From JAJTFW01 sp964534995 (GTDB taxonomy: Bacteria; Bacteroidota; Bacteroidia; AKYH767-A; OLB10), in assembly GCA_964534995.1 (NCBI GenBank), contig CAZHSC010000057.1, positions 1-22,427 of the forward strand: 22,427 bases of DNA. Direction: 5' to 3'. Every line of letters starts with the position of its first letter. Within the stretch, counting starts at the first letter, position 1. Positions 7,121 through 15,146 of this stretch are shown here, in pieces. Below the pieces are notes generated by a model that searched no databases, was not told where the DNA came from, and was given only the letters and a program-made list of their open reading frames with translations. Position numbers and translations under genes: made by a program.

Positions 7121-8482
7121 ATGTCTTATCTCTTCACTTCCGAATCAGTTTCCGAAGGCCATCCGGATAAAGTGGCTGACCAGATTTCCGACGCACTTAT
7201 TGATTATTTTCTGGCCTATGACCCTTCCTCCAAGGTAGCCTGTGAAACGCTGGTAACAACCGGTCAGGTGGTACTTGCCGGCGAGGTTAAATCAGAAGCC
7301 TATCTTGATGTGCAGGATATCGCACGTGAAGTAATCCGCGATATTGGTTATACCAAGAGTGAATATATGTTTGAGGCCAATTCATGTGGTATTTTTTCCG
7401 CTATTCACGAGCAATCTCCTGATATTAACCAGGGCGTTGAACGTAAAAAGCCGGAAGAACAGGGTGCCGGCGATCAGGGGATGATGTTCGGCTATGCCAG
7501 CCGTGAGACGGATAATTACATGCCTTTGCCGCTTGAACTTGCACACCTGTTGTTGCGCGAACTTGCTGTTATCCGCCGTGAGAAAAAGGTGATGAAATAC
7601 CTTCGTCCGGATGCCAAGAGTCAGGTAACCATTGAATACAGCGATGATCACCGTCCCATCCGCATCGATACCATTGTTATTTCCACGCAACATGATGATT
7701 TTGCAGCCGAGAAGAAAATGCTGGAGCAGATTTCGAGGGATGTCAGGAACATACTCGTGCCCCGTATCATGAAAAAACTGCCCAAACGCGTGCAGGCACT
7801 GTTCAACAATAAAATTAATTACCATGTTAACCCTACCGGAAAGTTTGTAATTGGAGGGCCACATGGCGATACCGGCCTTACCGGTCGAAAAATCATTGTG
7901 GACACCTACGGCGGAAAGGGCGCGCATGGCGGTGGTGCCTTCTCCGGAAAGGATCCTTCCAAAGTTGACCGTTCGGCAGCTTATGCGGCACGCCATATTG
8001 CCAAACACCTGGTGGCCGCCGGAGTTTGTGATGAAGCTTTGGTACAGGTGGCTTACGCTATCGGTGTGGCCCGACCGGTTGGCTTGTACATTAATACCTA
8101 TGGTACAGCAAAAGTTCCGATGACCGACGGCCAGATCGCCAGAGTAGTTGAAAAAATGCCGGAGTTCGATATGCGCCCTTATTTTATTGAAAAGCGCTTC
8201 AGTTTGCGTACCCCCATTTACAGGGAAACTGCTGCTTATGGACACCTCGGCCGCGAGTCAAAAGAGGTAGTAAAGGTGTTTAACAAAGGCCGTAAAAACG
8301 AGAAAAAAGTGAAAGTGGTTTTATTCCCCTGGGAGCGTCTGAATGCGGTTGAAAGCGTAAAAAAAGCTTTCCATCTGGCCGGGGCATCTGAAAAAAAATC
8401 GGGCAAAAAAATTAAAACTACTATATCAGCCAATGGTAAATCGGGTGATAAAAAAGCCAAACAGCTTACCCTGCTTGCTTAA
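7121..8482 (+). CDS. metK: S-adenosylmethionine synthetase
   Basis: The enzyme makes SAM from methionine and ATP, with tripolyphosphate hydrolysis. The protein has 453 residues. It opens with LFTSESVSEGHPDKVADQIS (ATP-binding histidine in GHPDK). It also carries GAGDQGMMFGYA, GGPHGDTGLTGRKIIVDTYGG (cut here at GDTGLTGRK) and GGGAFSGKDPSKVDRSAAY, which form the active site with the P-loop-like glycines. It is longer than the roughly 385-residue E. coli enzyme. Part is an insertion around REKKVMKYLRPDAKSQ as in other Bacteroidota. The rest is a tail of about 38 residues after VKKAFHLAG, rich in Lys, Ser and Gly (nine lysines). The gene has its own promoter box and terminator, so it is monocistronic apart from read-through from gldA. 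Confidence 0.98.
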   Translation: MSYLFTSESVSEGHPDKVADQISDALIDYFLAYDPSSKVACETLVTTGQVVLAGEVKSEAYLDVQDIAREVIRDIGYTKSEYMFEANSCGIFSAIHEQSPDINQGVERKKPEEQGAGDQGMMFGYASRETDNYMPLPLELAHLLLRELAVIRREKKVMKYLRPDAKSQVTIEYSDDHRPIRIDTIVISTQHDDFAAEKKMLEQISRDVRNILVPRIMKKLPKRVQALFNNKINYHVNPTGKFVIGGPHGDTGLTGRKIIVDTYGGKGAHGGGAFSGKDPSKVDRSAAYAARHIAKHLVAAGVCDEALVQVAYAIGVARPVGLYINTYGTAKVPMTDGQIARVVEKMPEFDMRPYFIEKRFSLRTPIYRETAAYGHLGRESKEVVKVFNKGRKNEKKVKVVLFPWERLNAVESVKKAFHLAGASEKKSGKKIKTTISANGKSGDKKAKQLTLLA

Positions 8483-8504
8483 TCTGAATCTAACAGTATT
8501 ATGT

Positions 8505-8538
8505 AACAGCCATGGTCAGTGCCATGGCTGTTTTTTTG
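8505..8538 (+). terminator. Rho-independent terminator of metK
   Basis: A stem AACAGCCATGG / CCATGGCTGTT (11 bp, 6-nt loop) is followed by a run of seven T. It starts 22 nt after the metK stop and also faces the end of the DUF2461 gene. Confidence 0.9.
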
Positions 8539-8554
8539 TTGGTAATTGAAAACT

Positions 8555-9220
8555 TCAGTCGTTTATCCGGTTTAAAAATTGCAGGAATGGCAACATGCTT
8601 TTGTAAAGGGTTATACAGTCTTTGATTATTCCCGGCTTCGTAAATTCCTCTGCAGATACATCATGTAAAACCACATAACTGGTAAATTTCAGCAAATCGG
8701 CAGCCGGATGACCGGGATCCATTCCTCTCGGGACATTTTTAAGGCTATGCTCTGCTGATAACCTGAAATGTTTACGAAAATTTCTGTTTTCGAGTATGGC
8801 CCTGAATTCTTCGTGATTATATTCTATTTCCTGTCTAATCTTTTTCAGGAGCGGCCCATCGGGCATCCAGTATCCACCGGCTATAAAAGAACCCAGATCC
8901 CCGGAAGGTTCAACATGCAAATACAATCCACAGGAGGATGATTTCCTGCCCCCGGCTTTTATGGATGCACCAAAATTGGTTTTGAAAGGGTCTTTATTCC
9001 TGCTGAATCTAACGTCACGGTATATGCGAAAAATGCAGTCTTTAGGCTGAAGTGATTTTAATTCAGGGCTTAATGCCGACAAGGCAGCGATCAGATTTTC
9101 AATAAACAAATCAAAATCTTTTTTCGCGGATTCAAAACGTGTTCGGTTTTGTTCAAACCATTCACGGTTGTTGTTTTTTTTCAGGTCCTTCAGGAATTTC
9201 AGCGTGCCTGTTTGTAGCAT
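8555..9220 (-). CDS. DUF2461 (TIGR02453) family protein
   Basis: This is a 221-residue protein of the DUF2461 family, whose function is unknown. From the ATG at 9220 it begins MLQTGTLKFLKDLKKNN and then REWFEQNR, as in the family. Conserved blocks are RIYRDVRFSRNKDPFKTNFG, a glycine/serine-rich turn, and GLYLHVEPSGDLGSFIAGGY with WMPDGPLLKKIRQEI after it. The reading frame continues upstream to an ATG at 9334, but those 38 residues are unlike the family. They also include the -7 box TATATTTG (9245-9252), so I reject that start. The gene stands alone: it diverges from the 74-residue protein gene and converges on metK. The fold has been suggested to be enzyme-like, but nothing in the sequence identifies a substrate. 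Confidence 0.93.
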   Translation of the reverse strand: MLQTGTLKFLKDLKKNNNREWFEQNRTRFESAKKDFDLFIENLIAALSALSPELKSLQPKDCIFRIYRDVRFSRNKDPFKTNFGASIKAGGRKSSSCGLYLHVEPSGDLGSFIAGGYWMPDGPLLKKIRQEIEYNHEEFRAILENRNFRKHFRLSAEHSLKNVPRGMDPGHPAADLLKFTSYVVLHDVSAEEFTKPGIIKDCITLYKSMLPFLQFLNRIND

Positions 9221-9244
9221 AGGGGAGCGGTAGACTTTATTGCG

Positions 9245-9252
9245 CAAATATA
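9245..9252 (-). promoter_or_regulatory. Bacteroidota -7 box for the DUF2461 gene
   Basis: TATATTTG on the minus strand ends 24 nt before the ATG at 9220. The nearest TTTG (9277-9280) is 24 bp upstream, a little far for the usual -33 element. Confidence 0.5.
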
Positions 9253-9322
9253 AGTGCCTGTTTGTTAGTAAGTTGACAAAAACACATGTTTTTTGTTTTG
9301 TGGAATACGATTGAATCTTTTT

Positions 9323-9330
9323 TACATTTG
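9323..9330 (+). promoter_or_regulatory. Bacteroidota -7 box for the 74-residue protein gene
   Basis: TACATTTG is preceded by TTTTG (9296-9300) at a 22-bp spacing. It leaves a leader of about 75 nt before the ATG at 9409, longer than others in the window. Confidence 0.45.
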
Positions 9331-9408
9331 CCATAGTGCTATTAAACCCAACGAATTCAAGTATTTAAAACATTTAACAACCTGACATTATTTCTTGCAA
9401 ACCCACCA

Positions 9409-9633
9409 ATGAAAACCCCCAAAAAAACGGCAAAGCCAGTAGCTGAAAAAGCAAAGAAAGCGGCTCCCGGAGGCAAGACCCGGAAAATGGAGCCCCTTAA
9501 ATCAAAGGAACTTAAGAACCAGAAGTTCGATGAGCTTGAAGACGAAGACGATGACCAGATCGATCCGGAAATGTTGGACGATAACTTCAAAGGCTTCGAG
9601 GATGTTTACGATGATGAAGACGATGATCTTTAA
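9409..9633 (+). CDS. Charge-split 74-residue protein, function unknown
   Basis: I do not recognise a family. The first 39 residues are basic and low-complexity (MKTPKKTAKPVAEKAKKAAP, then GGKTRK...), with about a dozen Lys plus Ala and Pro, recalling histone-H1-like tails. The last 35 residues contain 20 Asp/Glu, ending in a YDDEDDDL-type tail. No hydrophobic segment or signal peptide is present, so it should be cytoplasmic and largely disordered. That it is a real gene is supported by a -7 box upstream, an intact frame and an exact fit between the divergent DUF2461 gene and anmK. Its TAA ends at 9633 and the converging anmK stop begins at 9634, with no terminator between. The antisense frame gives a poly-Ser protein and is a shadow. 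A nucleic-acid, ribosome or chaperone-client role would be speculation. Confidence 0.75.
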   Translation: MKTPKKTAKPVAEKAKKAAPGGKTRKMEPLKSKELKNQKFDELEDEDDDQIDPEMLDDNFKGFEDVYDDEDDDL

Positions 9634-10710
9634 TCAGTCGCCTCTGTAAAAAGCTCCACCCACATGTTGTTTAACTGAACCGGTAGCACTATCGAAAACA
9701 TTTACTCTCCCCAGGTAATTTAATACTCCTAAGAAAGCAAATACAATTGCTTCCTTAAATTGCACCAGTTCCTTAACGGGGACACAAATTTCTTTTTGAC
9801 TTTTTTCAGCGATTCTTTGTATCAGGAACCGATGAAATGCGCCTCCTCCTGTAACCAGTATCCGCGCCTTTTCGGGCAATGTTTTAAGGGCCGCTGCATG
9901 CTGATCGGCAATGTGCTCACAAACGGTACGGCTTATATCCTTCGTTTCCCCCTCTGTCATCAAGGGCATAAATTCTTTTTCAAACCATTCCCTCCCCAGT
10001 GATTTTGGGCCTTGCTGACTGTAAAAGGGAAGATGGTTTAATGTCTTTAACAAATCGGGAATGACGCTTCCGCCTGCCGCCATTTCTCCCTCCGCATCAT
10101 AGTCCTTCCCTTCCCGTCTGGCAAGTAGGTTTAGTGCCATATTCACCGGACAGATATCAAAAGCGATTCTGCGTTGTTGCTGCATCATAGAAACATTGGC
10201 GATTCCTCCAAGGTTCAGGCAGGCATCGTAGTCGGAAAATAAATAATGGTCACCTACCGGGACAAGCGGCGCACCTTGTCCGCCAAGGGCAACATCTTTA
10301 GAGCGGAAATCACAAACGGTATGTATACCGGTAATAGCGGCAATATGTGCCCCGGATCCGATTTGTGTTGTAAAGCCGCGTTCCGGCCTGTGAAAAAGGG
10401 TGTGGCCATGAGACGCTATGAGCTGAGGTACCGGAGAGATGTCTTTGATAAAATCCAGAATCAATTCACCATACAGCTTTCCCAATTCCGCGTTAAGTTC
10501 AAACACTTCGCAGGCGGAAATGAGCATGGCTTCTTTCAGTTTTTTTTCCCAAACCGGAGGATAGGGCAGGGTTACCGCCTTCAGCAGTTCATAGGACCAA
10601 CCTGAATTATTGAATTCAAAACTGCAGGCTGCAAGGTCTGTTCCATCGAGAGAAGTGCCCGACATCAACCCGATGGCAACAATTTTATTGGTTTGCGGGC
10701 TTATTAACAT
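9634..10710 (-). CDS. anmK: Anhydro-N-acetylmuramic acid kinase
   Basis: AnmK phosphorylates and opens 1,6-anhydro-MurNAc from recycled peptidoglycan to give MurNAc-6-phosphate. The protein has 358 residues. It shows the N-terminal IGLMSGTSLDGTDLA nucleotide-binding loop, SHGHTLFHRP, FRSKDVALGGQGAPLVP, LNLGGIANVS and the C-terminal ILVTGGGAFHRFL. The segment holding the catalytic-base aspartate reads FDICPVN, where E. coli has FDTGPGN. The Asp is kept but the glycines are not; I recall this as usual in Bacteroidota members, so I do not read it as loss of activity. Its start (ATG 10710) faces the acyl-CoA dehydrogenase gene. A weak -7-like TTCCTTTG lies at 10716-10723 on the same strand. No murQ or other recycling gene is adjacent. 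Confidence 0.95.
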   Translation of the reverse strand: MLISPQTNKIVAIGLMSGTSLDGTDLAACSFEFNNSGWSYELLKAVTLPYPPVWEKKLKEAMLISACEVFELNAELGKLYGELILDFIKDISPVPQLIASHGHTLFHRPERGFTTQIGSGAHIAAITGIHTVCDFRSKDVALGGQGAPLVPVGDHYLFSDYDACLNLGGIANVSMMQQQRRIAFDICPVNMALNLLARREGKDYDAEGEMAAGGSVIPDLLKTLNHLPFYSQQGPKSLGREWFEKEFMPLMTEGETKDISRTVCEHIADQHAAALKTLPEKARILVTGGGAFHRFLIQRIAEKSQKEICVPVKELVQFKEAIVFAFLGVLNYLGRVNVFDSATGSVKQHVGGAFYRGD

Positions 10711-10763
10711 GGATGCAAAGGAAAAACTTTTACCGGGATAAGCCGGTGAGGCATAGAAAGGTT

Positions 10764-10771
10764 TATTTTTG
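10764..10771 (+). promoter_or_regulatory. Bacteroidota -7 box for the acyl-CoA dehydrogenase gene
   Basis: TATTTTTG matches TAnnTTTG and ends 21 nt before the ATG at 10793. No -33 TTTG is seen at the usual spacing. It is probably also the promoter for the downstream wza-wzc genes. Confidence 0.45.
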
Positions 10772-10792
10772 ATCCGGTTAATAAAAACAAAT

Positions 10793-11932
10793 ATGGTTTT
10801 TCAACTAACAGAAGAACATGTAATGATTCAGCAGGCTGCCCGTGATTTCGCGCAGCAGGAACTGCTCCCCGGTGTCATCGAAAGAGATGAAAATCAAAAA
10901 TTCCCGGCAGAACAAATTAAACGCCTTGGTGAACTGGGCTTCCTGGGTATGATGGTGGATCCTGCCTATGGCGGAGGTGGACTGGATGCCATCTCTTACG
11001 TATTGGCTATGGAAGAAATATCGAAAGTAGATGCTTCTGTTTCGGTAGTCATGTCGGTAAATAACAGCCTTGTTTGCTGGGGACTCGAAACCTATGGGTC
11101 GGAGGAGCAGAAGAAAAAGTACCTCATACCCCTGGCGAAGGGAGAAATAATAGGTGCTTTTTGTCTCTCGGAACCGGAGGCCGGCTCAGATGCTACCTCA
11201 CAACGTACCACGGCCATCGACAAGGGGGACCATTACCTCCTCAATGGCACTAAAAACTGGATAACCAATGGGTCTTCGGCTTCAGTGTATCTGGTTATGG
11301 CTCAAACAGATGTCGCCAAGGGGCACAAAGGGATCAACTGTCTGATCGTTGAAAAGGGAATGCCGGGATTTACGGTGGGCCCAAAGGAGAATAAACTGGG
11401 CATCAGGGGATCAGACACCCACTCGTTGATGTTTCAGGATGTAAAGGTTCCCAAAGAGAACCGTATCGGGGAAGACGGCTTCGGATTTAAGTTCGCCATG
11501 AAGACCCTTACTGGTGGGAGAATTGGCATTGCCGCTCAGGCACTTGGCATAGCCAGCGGAGCTTATGAGTTGGCATTGAAATATTCCAGAGAACGGAAAG
11601 CATTCGGAAAAGAGATCTGCCAGCACCAGGCCATTCAATTTAAATTGGCAGATATGGCAACCGAAATTGAAGCCGCACGTTTACTATGTCTGAAAGCAGC
11701 ATGGCTGAAAGACCAGGGGATGGATTATAACCAGGCAAGTTCAATGGCTAAATTATTTTCCTCCGAAGTAGCGATGCGTACTACTGTTGAAGCCGTTCAA
11801 ATTCACGGCGGTTATGGCTACGTAAAGGAGTTCCACGTTGAAAGGCTGATGAGGGACGCAAAGATTACGCAGATCTATGAGGGTACTTCAGAGGTGCAGC
11901 GCATCGTAATTGCCAGAAGTGTATTACAATAA
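10793..11932 (+). CDS. Acyl-CoA dehydrogenase (short-chain/butyryl-CoA type)
   Basis: This FAD-dependent enzyme oxidises acyl-CoA to trans-2-enoyl-CoA in fatty-acid or branched-chain amino-acid breakdown, passing electrons to ETF. From the ATG at 10793 it has 379 residues, normal for the family; the in-frame TTG at 10769 lies in the promoter box. The order is an N-terminal helical domain (FQLTEEHVMIQQAARDFAQQ), then the FAD-binding beta-domain with FCLSEPEAGSDATS and NGTKNWITNGSSA, then the C-terminal helical domain. That last domain has YSRERKAFGKEICQHQAIQF, QIHGGYGYVKEFHVERLMRD, and the catalytic glutamate in IYEGTSEVQRI. This pattern fits short-chain acyl-CoA dehydrogenases; the exact chain length cannot be told. 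A lipoprotein gene starts 5 nt after its stop, suggesting cotranscription with envelope-export genes. Confidence 0.96.
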   Translation: MVFQLTEEHVMIQQAARDFAQQELLPGVIERDENQKFPAEQIKRLGELGFLGMMVDPAYGGGGLDAISYVLAMEEISKVDASVSVVMSVNNSLVCWGLETYGSEEQKKKYLIPLAKGEIIGAFCLSEPEAGSDATSQRTTAIDKGDHYLLNGTKNWITNGSSASVYLVMAQTDVAKGHKGINCLIVEKGMPGFTVGPKENKLGIRGSDTHSLMFQDVKVPKENRIGEDGFGFKFAMKTLTGGRIGIAAQALGIASGAYELALKYSRERKAFGKEICQHQAIQFKLADMATEIEAARLLCLKAAWLKDQGMDYNQASSMAKLFSSEVAMRTTVEAVQIHGGYGYVKEFHVERLMRDAKITQIYEGTSEVQRIVIARSVLQ

Positions 11933-11937
11933 CAACT

Positions 11938-12705
11938 ATGCTTAAAAACAGATTTCTATTTCCGGCTTTTATTCTGGTCGCTTCATTCCTCATATCCTCC
12001 TGCACCCCGCAGCGTAAGTTGATTTATATGCAGGGAGATGTGGCTTTGCTGAATGATACCACCTCTTTTACGATGTTATTGTACCCCGGAGATATTCTGA
12101 TGGTCCAGTTGTTTACCATAAATCCTGAAGCATTTCCGGGCATTGGCATCGCCGGAGGTGAACAGGAAGGCAATGATAACCGTTCCGCCTATGAGAAAGG
12201 TTTCGTTCTGGACAGGCAGGGAAGGGTAACACTGCCATATATAGGATCGCTTAACCTTAACGGATATACCCTCAATCAGGCCCATGACACCATCCTAGAA
12301 AGGTTTAAAAAGTACATTGATGATCCTGTGATTGTACTGAAGAAACTGAGCTTTAAAGTGTCAATCATCGGAGAGGTAAACAAGCCAGGATTGTATTATG
12401 TTCCCAGCGAACAGCTTTCATTACTGGAAGCACTGGCCCTCGCAGGTGATCTAAATAATTTTGCCGACCGAACCAATATCAGGATTTTACGTAAAAGCGC
12501 TTCCGGTACATTAGAGTTGCCGGTAGACATCACAAAAAAGGAGTCGTTTACAGGAGTGACCAAGTTTATTTATCCCGATGACATTATTTACGTACCGCCA
12601 ACGCGTAAGAAAGCCTTCACGGCCATCTCTCCGGCTACAGCGGTTATCACTTCCTTTCTTACTACGGTAGCACTCGTAGCCACAGCTTATTTGCGTTCAC
12701 AATGA
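11938..12705 (+). CDS. Wza-like polysaccharide export lipoprotein
   Basis: This outer-membrane polysaccharide export (OPX) protein has 255 residues. A lipoprotein signal peptide ends in the lipobox ISSC followed by TPQRKLIYMQGD. The Poly_export domain follows, with YPGDILMVQLF (about 48-58) and VLDRQGRVTLPYIGSLNLNG. An SLBB domain comes next (KVSIIGEVNKPGLYYVPSE, then SLLEALALAGDL). The C-terminus has DDIIYVPPTRKK and a final hydrophobic segment (about 232-251), which may be the membrane-crossing helix as in Wza-type C-terminal helices. It overlaps the autokinase gene by 4 bp (ATGA) and follows the acyl-CoA dehydrogenase stop by 5 nt. The pair would form the trans-envelope channel for a capsule or exopolysaccharide, but no glycosyltransferase, flippase or polymerase gene is in the window. 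Confidence 0.93.
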   Translation: MLKNRFLFPAFILVASFLISSCTPQRKLIYMQGDVALLNDTTSFTMLLYPGDILMVQLFTINPEAFPGIGIAGGEQEGNDNRSAYEKGFVLDRQGRVTLPYIGSLNLNGYTLNQAHDTILERFKKYIDDPVIVLKKLSFKVSIIGEVNKPGLYYVPSEQLSLLEALALAGDLNNFADRTNIRILRKSASGTLELPVDITKKESFTGVTKFIYPDDIIYVPPTRKKAFTAISPATAVITSFLTTVALVATAYLRSQ

Positions 12706-15146
12706 ACAACATCCCAAAGAAATATCGCCCGGAAGATGAGTTCCAGATCCAGCAGTTGTTTCGTGAAATCATTCAAAAGTGGCACTACTATGTGATTGCT
12801 GGTTTTATTTTTGCCGGACTTGCCTTTATATATATTAAAGTATCCCTGCCGGTATTTCAGGCCGGATCAAGTATACTCATCGAGGACTCTAAATCATCTG
12901 CTTCCAACTTCGAAGATTTTTTATCCAGCGACCTCTTCGGCACCAACCTTAACCTCCCCACTGAAATCGGAATTCTGAGATCGCGGACCGTAATCCAGAA
13001 AACTATAGAAAGGCTGAACCTCGGAACGCAATACTGGTCGAAGAACTCCTTTCCCTCTCAAAATTGGTTAAACGCCTTTCTTCCGGCACAACCGCTCTAC
13101 CCAAAATCTCCCATTAAACTGGAAGTAGATACCATCATCAGGGAGTTCAGGGATATTGCCTTTGAAGTGAAAATTATTGATGAGACCTTTTATGATTTGG
13201 AAGTTGAATATGACGGTGACAAACTCCCATATTATCATTTGTTGAAACGGTATAAATTCGGAGAAACCGTCACCACCGATTTTTTTAGCTTCCGGCTTTT
13301 GAGGGTGGAAGCGAACAGTCCTATAAACGGCGGCTATTATGAATTTAAAGTCAGGTCGGTCAATAAACTGGTGGCTGAAATGCTGGAGGATTTCACAGCT
13401 GAGCCCCTCGATAAGGACGCCAATATTGTAAAGCTTACTTACCGGGATGTGATCCCCCTGAGAGCCCTTGATATTTTAAATACGATTGGTAAAGTTTATA
13501 TCGACCTGGACGTGCAGGATAAGGCAGAGGTGGCCTCACTTACCCTGAAATTTGTAGATGAGCAGTTAAGCAATACGGGTTCCACCCTGAGCAGTACCGA
13601 GCAGGAGATGCAGGCTTTCAAGGAGAAGAATAAGACAGTGGATCTCAGTGAGGAATCAAGATCGGTTTTGCAAAAGCTGAATCAACTGGATGTGGAGAGA
13701 GTAAAAAACAATATTGAAATTACTTCACTCGAGAATTTATACAACTACGTGATCAAGAATGAAGACCTGACCAATCTGGCGCCAACCAGCCTGGGGATTC
13801 CCGATCCTTTGCTCGTGGAACTGATCACCAACTTCCAGGCCCTTCAGTCAAAGAAGAAAAGTATTTCGTACGGCGTAAAAAGCGATGCCCCCGCCGTAAA
13901 AATTCTGGATCAGCAAATTCAGGAAAACCGTGCTTCCCTCCTGGAGAATATCAGGTCGATTCAGAAAAGGATGTTGGTAACCAGAAATTCAATCAACAGT
14001 CAGTTGGCGCAGTATGAGGAGAGCATTAAACAGATTCCTGAAATAGAAAGGCAGTTGTTGGGGATCAAGAGGAATTTTGAAGTAAATCAGAATATCTACA
14101 CATTCCTGCTCCAGAAGAAAGCGGAAACAAGCATAGCAAAGGCGACAGCCGTATCAGATAATAAAATCCTCGACGAATCCGCCCTTGCCGACGAACCCGT
14201 CCTGCCCAATAAAAGGGTAATTGCCATCCTTATAATTTTACTGACCGGTATCGTGCCAACAGGTATCATCACCGTTTCCAGCCTCATGCGTACTACCGTT
14301 ATGAATCGCGATGATATTACCTCAGTCACCGAAATTCCCGTTATCGGTGTGGTAGGTCATTCGGATGAGAGCAATAATCTGATTGTGCAGAAACGGCCAA
14401 AATCCGCGATCGCCGAAGCTTTCAGAACCGTTCGTACCAATATGCAGTTTTTTGGATCGGGCAAAAAGTGCAAAACAATTCTCATTACATCCTCTGTAGG
14501 TGGCGAAGGGAAATCTTTTGTTACCATTAACCTGGCTACCGTACTGGCGATGCAGCAAAATAAAGTGTTGGTCATCGGCCTTGACCTCCGGAAACCCAAG
14601 TTATACCAGGATTTTGGATGGAAAAATGACTCAGGCGCTTCCAATTTCCTGGTGGGAAGCAGTACCCTGGATGCTGTGATCAGAAAAACGGAGAACCCCT
14701 ACCTTGATTTTATCATTTCCGGTCCGATTCCACCTAATCCCGCGGAGTTACTGTCAAAACCCGCACTCCCCGAAATGATCAACGCGATGAAGGAGCGCTA
14801 TGATTTTATTGTTATAGATACACCCCCTATCGGGGTGGTATCGGATGCATTTATAATCATGCCTTTTGCCGACATAAATATGTACCTGGTGCGTCAGGGA
14901 TATTCCAAAATCGAGTTTTTAAAGTCATTGGATGAATTGCACACGGACGGACGTATTCCCAATGCCTGTATCTTACTGAATGATTCTGACTTCACCATGT
15001 CATATGGCTATGGTCACCATTACGGTTATATCAATGGCAATGCCGGGTATTATGATTTGCAGGAAGTGGAGAATGAAAAAAGAAAACACGGCTGGCGCCG
15101 TTTATTTTATTCCAGGCGAAAGAAGAAAATAAATCAGGAATCCTGA
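12702..15146 (+). CDS. Wzc-like polysaccharide co-polymerase / BY-kinase
   Basis: The 814-residue inner-membrane protein joins a chain-length (Wzz) domain to a cytoplasmic tyrosine autokinase. A membrane segment lies near 32-50 (VIAGFIFAGLAFIYI). A periplasmic region with coiled-coil stretches and a GNVR-type segment (IPEIERQLLGIKRNFEVNQN, about 445-465) follows. A second membrane segment (about 505-528) leads to the kinase. Walker A is SSVGGEGKS (about 596-604), Walker A' VIGLDLRKP (about 623-631) and Walker B FIVIDTPP (about 701-708). Walker A' keeps only the second Asp of the DxDxR pattern; I recall this as usual in Bacteroidota. The C-terminus has a tyrosine cluster (six Tyr between about 766 and 785), the expected autophosphorylation site, then a very basic tail. 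The 3' end overlaps the converging murF by 13 bp. Confidence 0.95.
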   Translation: MNNIPKKYRPEDEFQIQQLFREIIQKWHYYVIAGFIFAGLAFIYIKVSLPVFQAGSSILIEDSKSSASNFEDFLSSDLFGTNLNLPTEIGILRSRTVIQKTIERLNLGTQYWSKNSFPSQNWLNAFLPAQPLYPKSPIKLEVDTIIREFRDIAFEVKIIDETFYDLEVEYDGDKLPYYHLLKRYKFGETVTTDFFSFRLLRVEANSPINGGYYEFKVRSVNKLVAEMLEDFTAEPLDKDANIVKLTYRDVIPLRALDILNTIGKVYIDLDVQDKAEVASLTLKFVDEQLSNTGSTLSSTEQEMQAFKEKNKTVDLSEESRSVLQKLNQLDVERVKNNIEITSLENLYNYVIKNEDLTNLAPTSLGIPDPLLVELITNFQALQSKKKSISYGVKSDAPAVKILDQQIQENRASLLENIRSIQKRMLVTRNSINSQLAQYEESIKQIPEIERQLLGIKRNFEVNQNIYTFLLQKKAETSIAKATAVSDNKILDESALADEPVLPNKRVIAILIILLTGIVPTGIITVSSLMRTTVMNRDDITSVTEIPVIGVVGHSDESNNLIVQKRPKSAIAEAFRTVRTNMQFFGSGKKCKTILITSSVGGEGKSFVTINLATVLAMQQNKVLVIGLDLRKPKLYQDFGWKNDSGASNFLVGSSTLDAVIRKTENPYLDFIISGPIPPNPAELLSKPALPEMINAMKERYDFIVIDTPPIGVVSDAFIIMPFADINMYLVRQGYSKIEFLKSLDELHTDGRIPNACILLNDSDFTMSYGYGHHYGYINGNAGYYDLQEVENEKRKHGWRRLFYSRRKKKINQES

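Noticed and set aside
7382..8245. 287-residue minus-strand ORF antisense to metK
   Set aside because: It lies wholly inside the well-conserved metK gene and is explained by that gene's codon pattern; the product resembles nothing.
9357..9590. Minus-strand 77-residue ORF with a poly-Ser run
   Set aside because: It is antisense to the Asp/Glu-rich end of the 74-residue protein; the Ser run is the reverse of GAT/GAC/GAA codons.
10145..10185. AnmK inactivation because FDTGPGN is replaced by FDICPVN
   Set aside because: The catalytic-base Asp is kept and the change is, as I recall, shared by Bacteroidota members of the family; all other motifs are intact.
14570..14605. Loss of kinase activity in the Wzc-like protein from the changed Walker A' (GLDLR)
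   Set aside because: Only the first Asp differs, the second Asp and Arg remain, Walker A and B are intact, and the same form is, as I recall, usual in this phylum.
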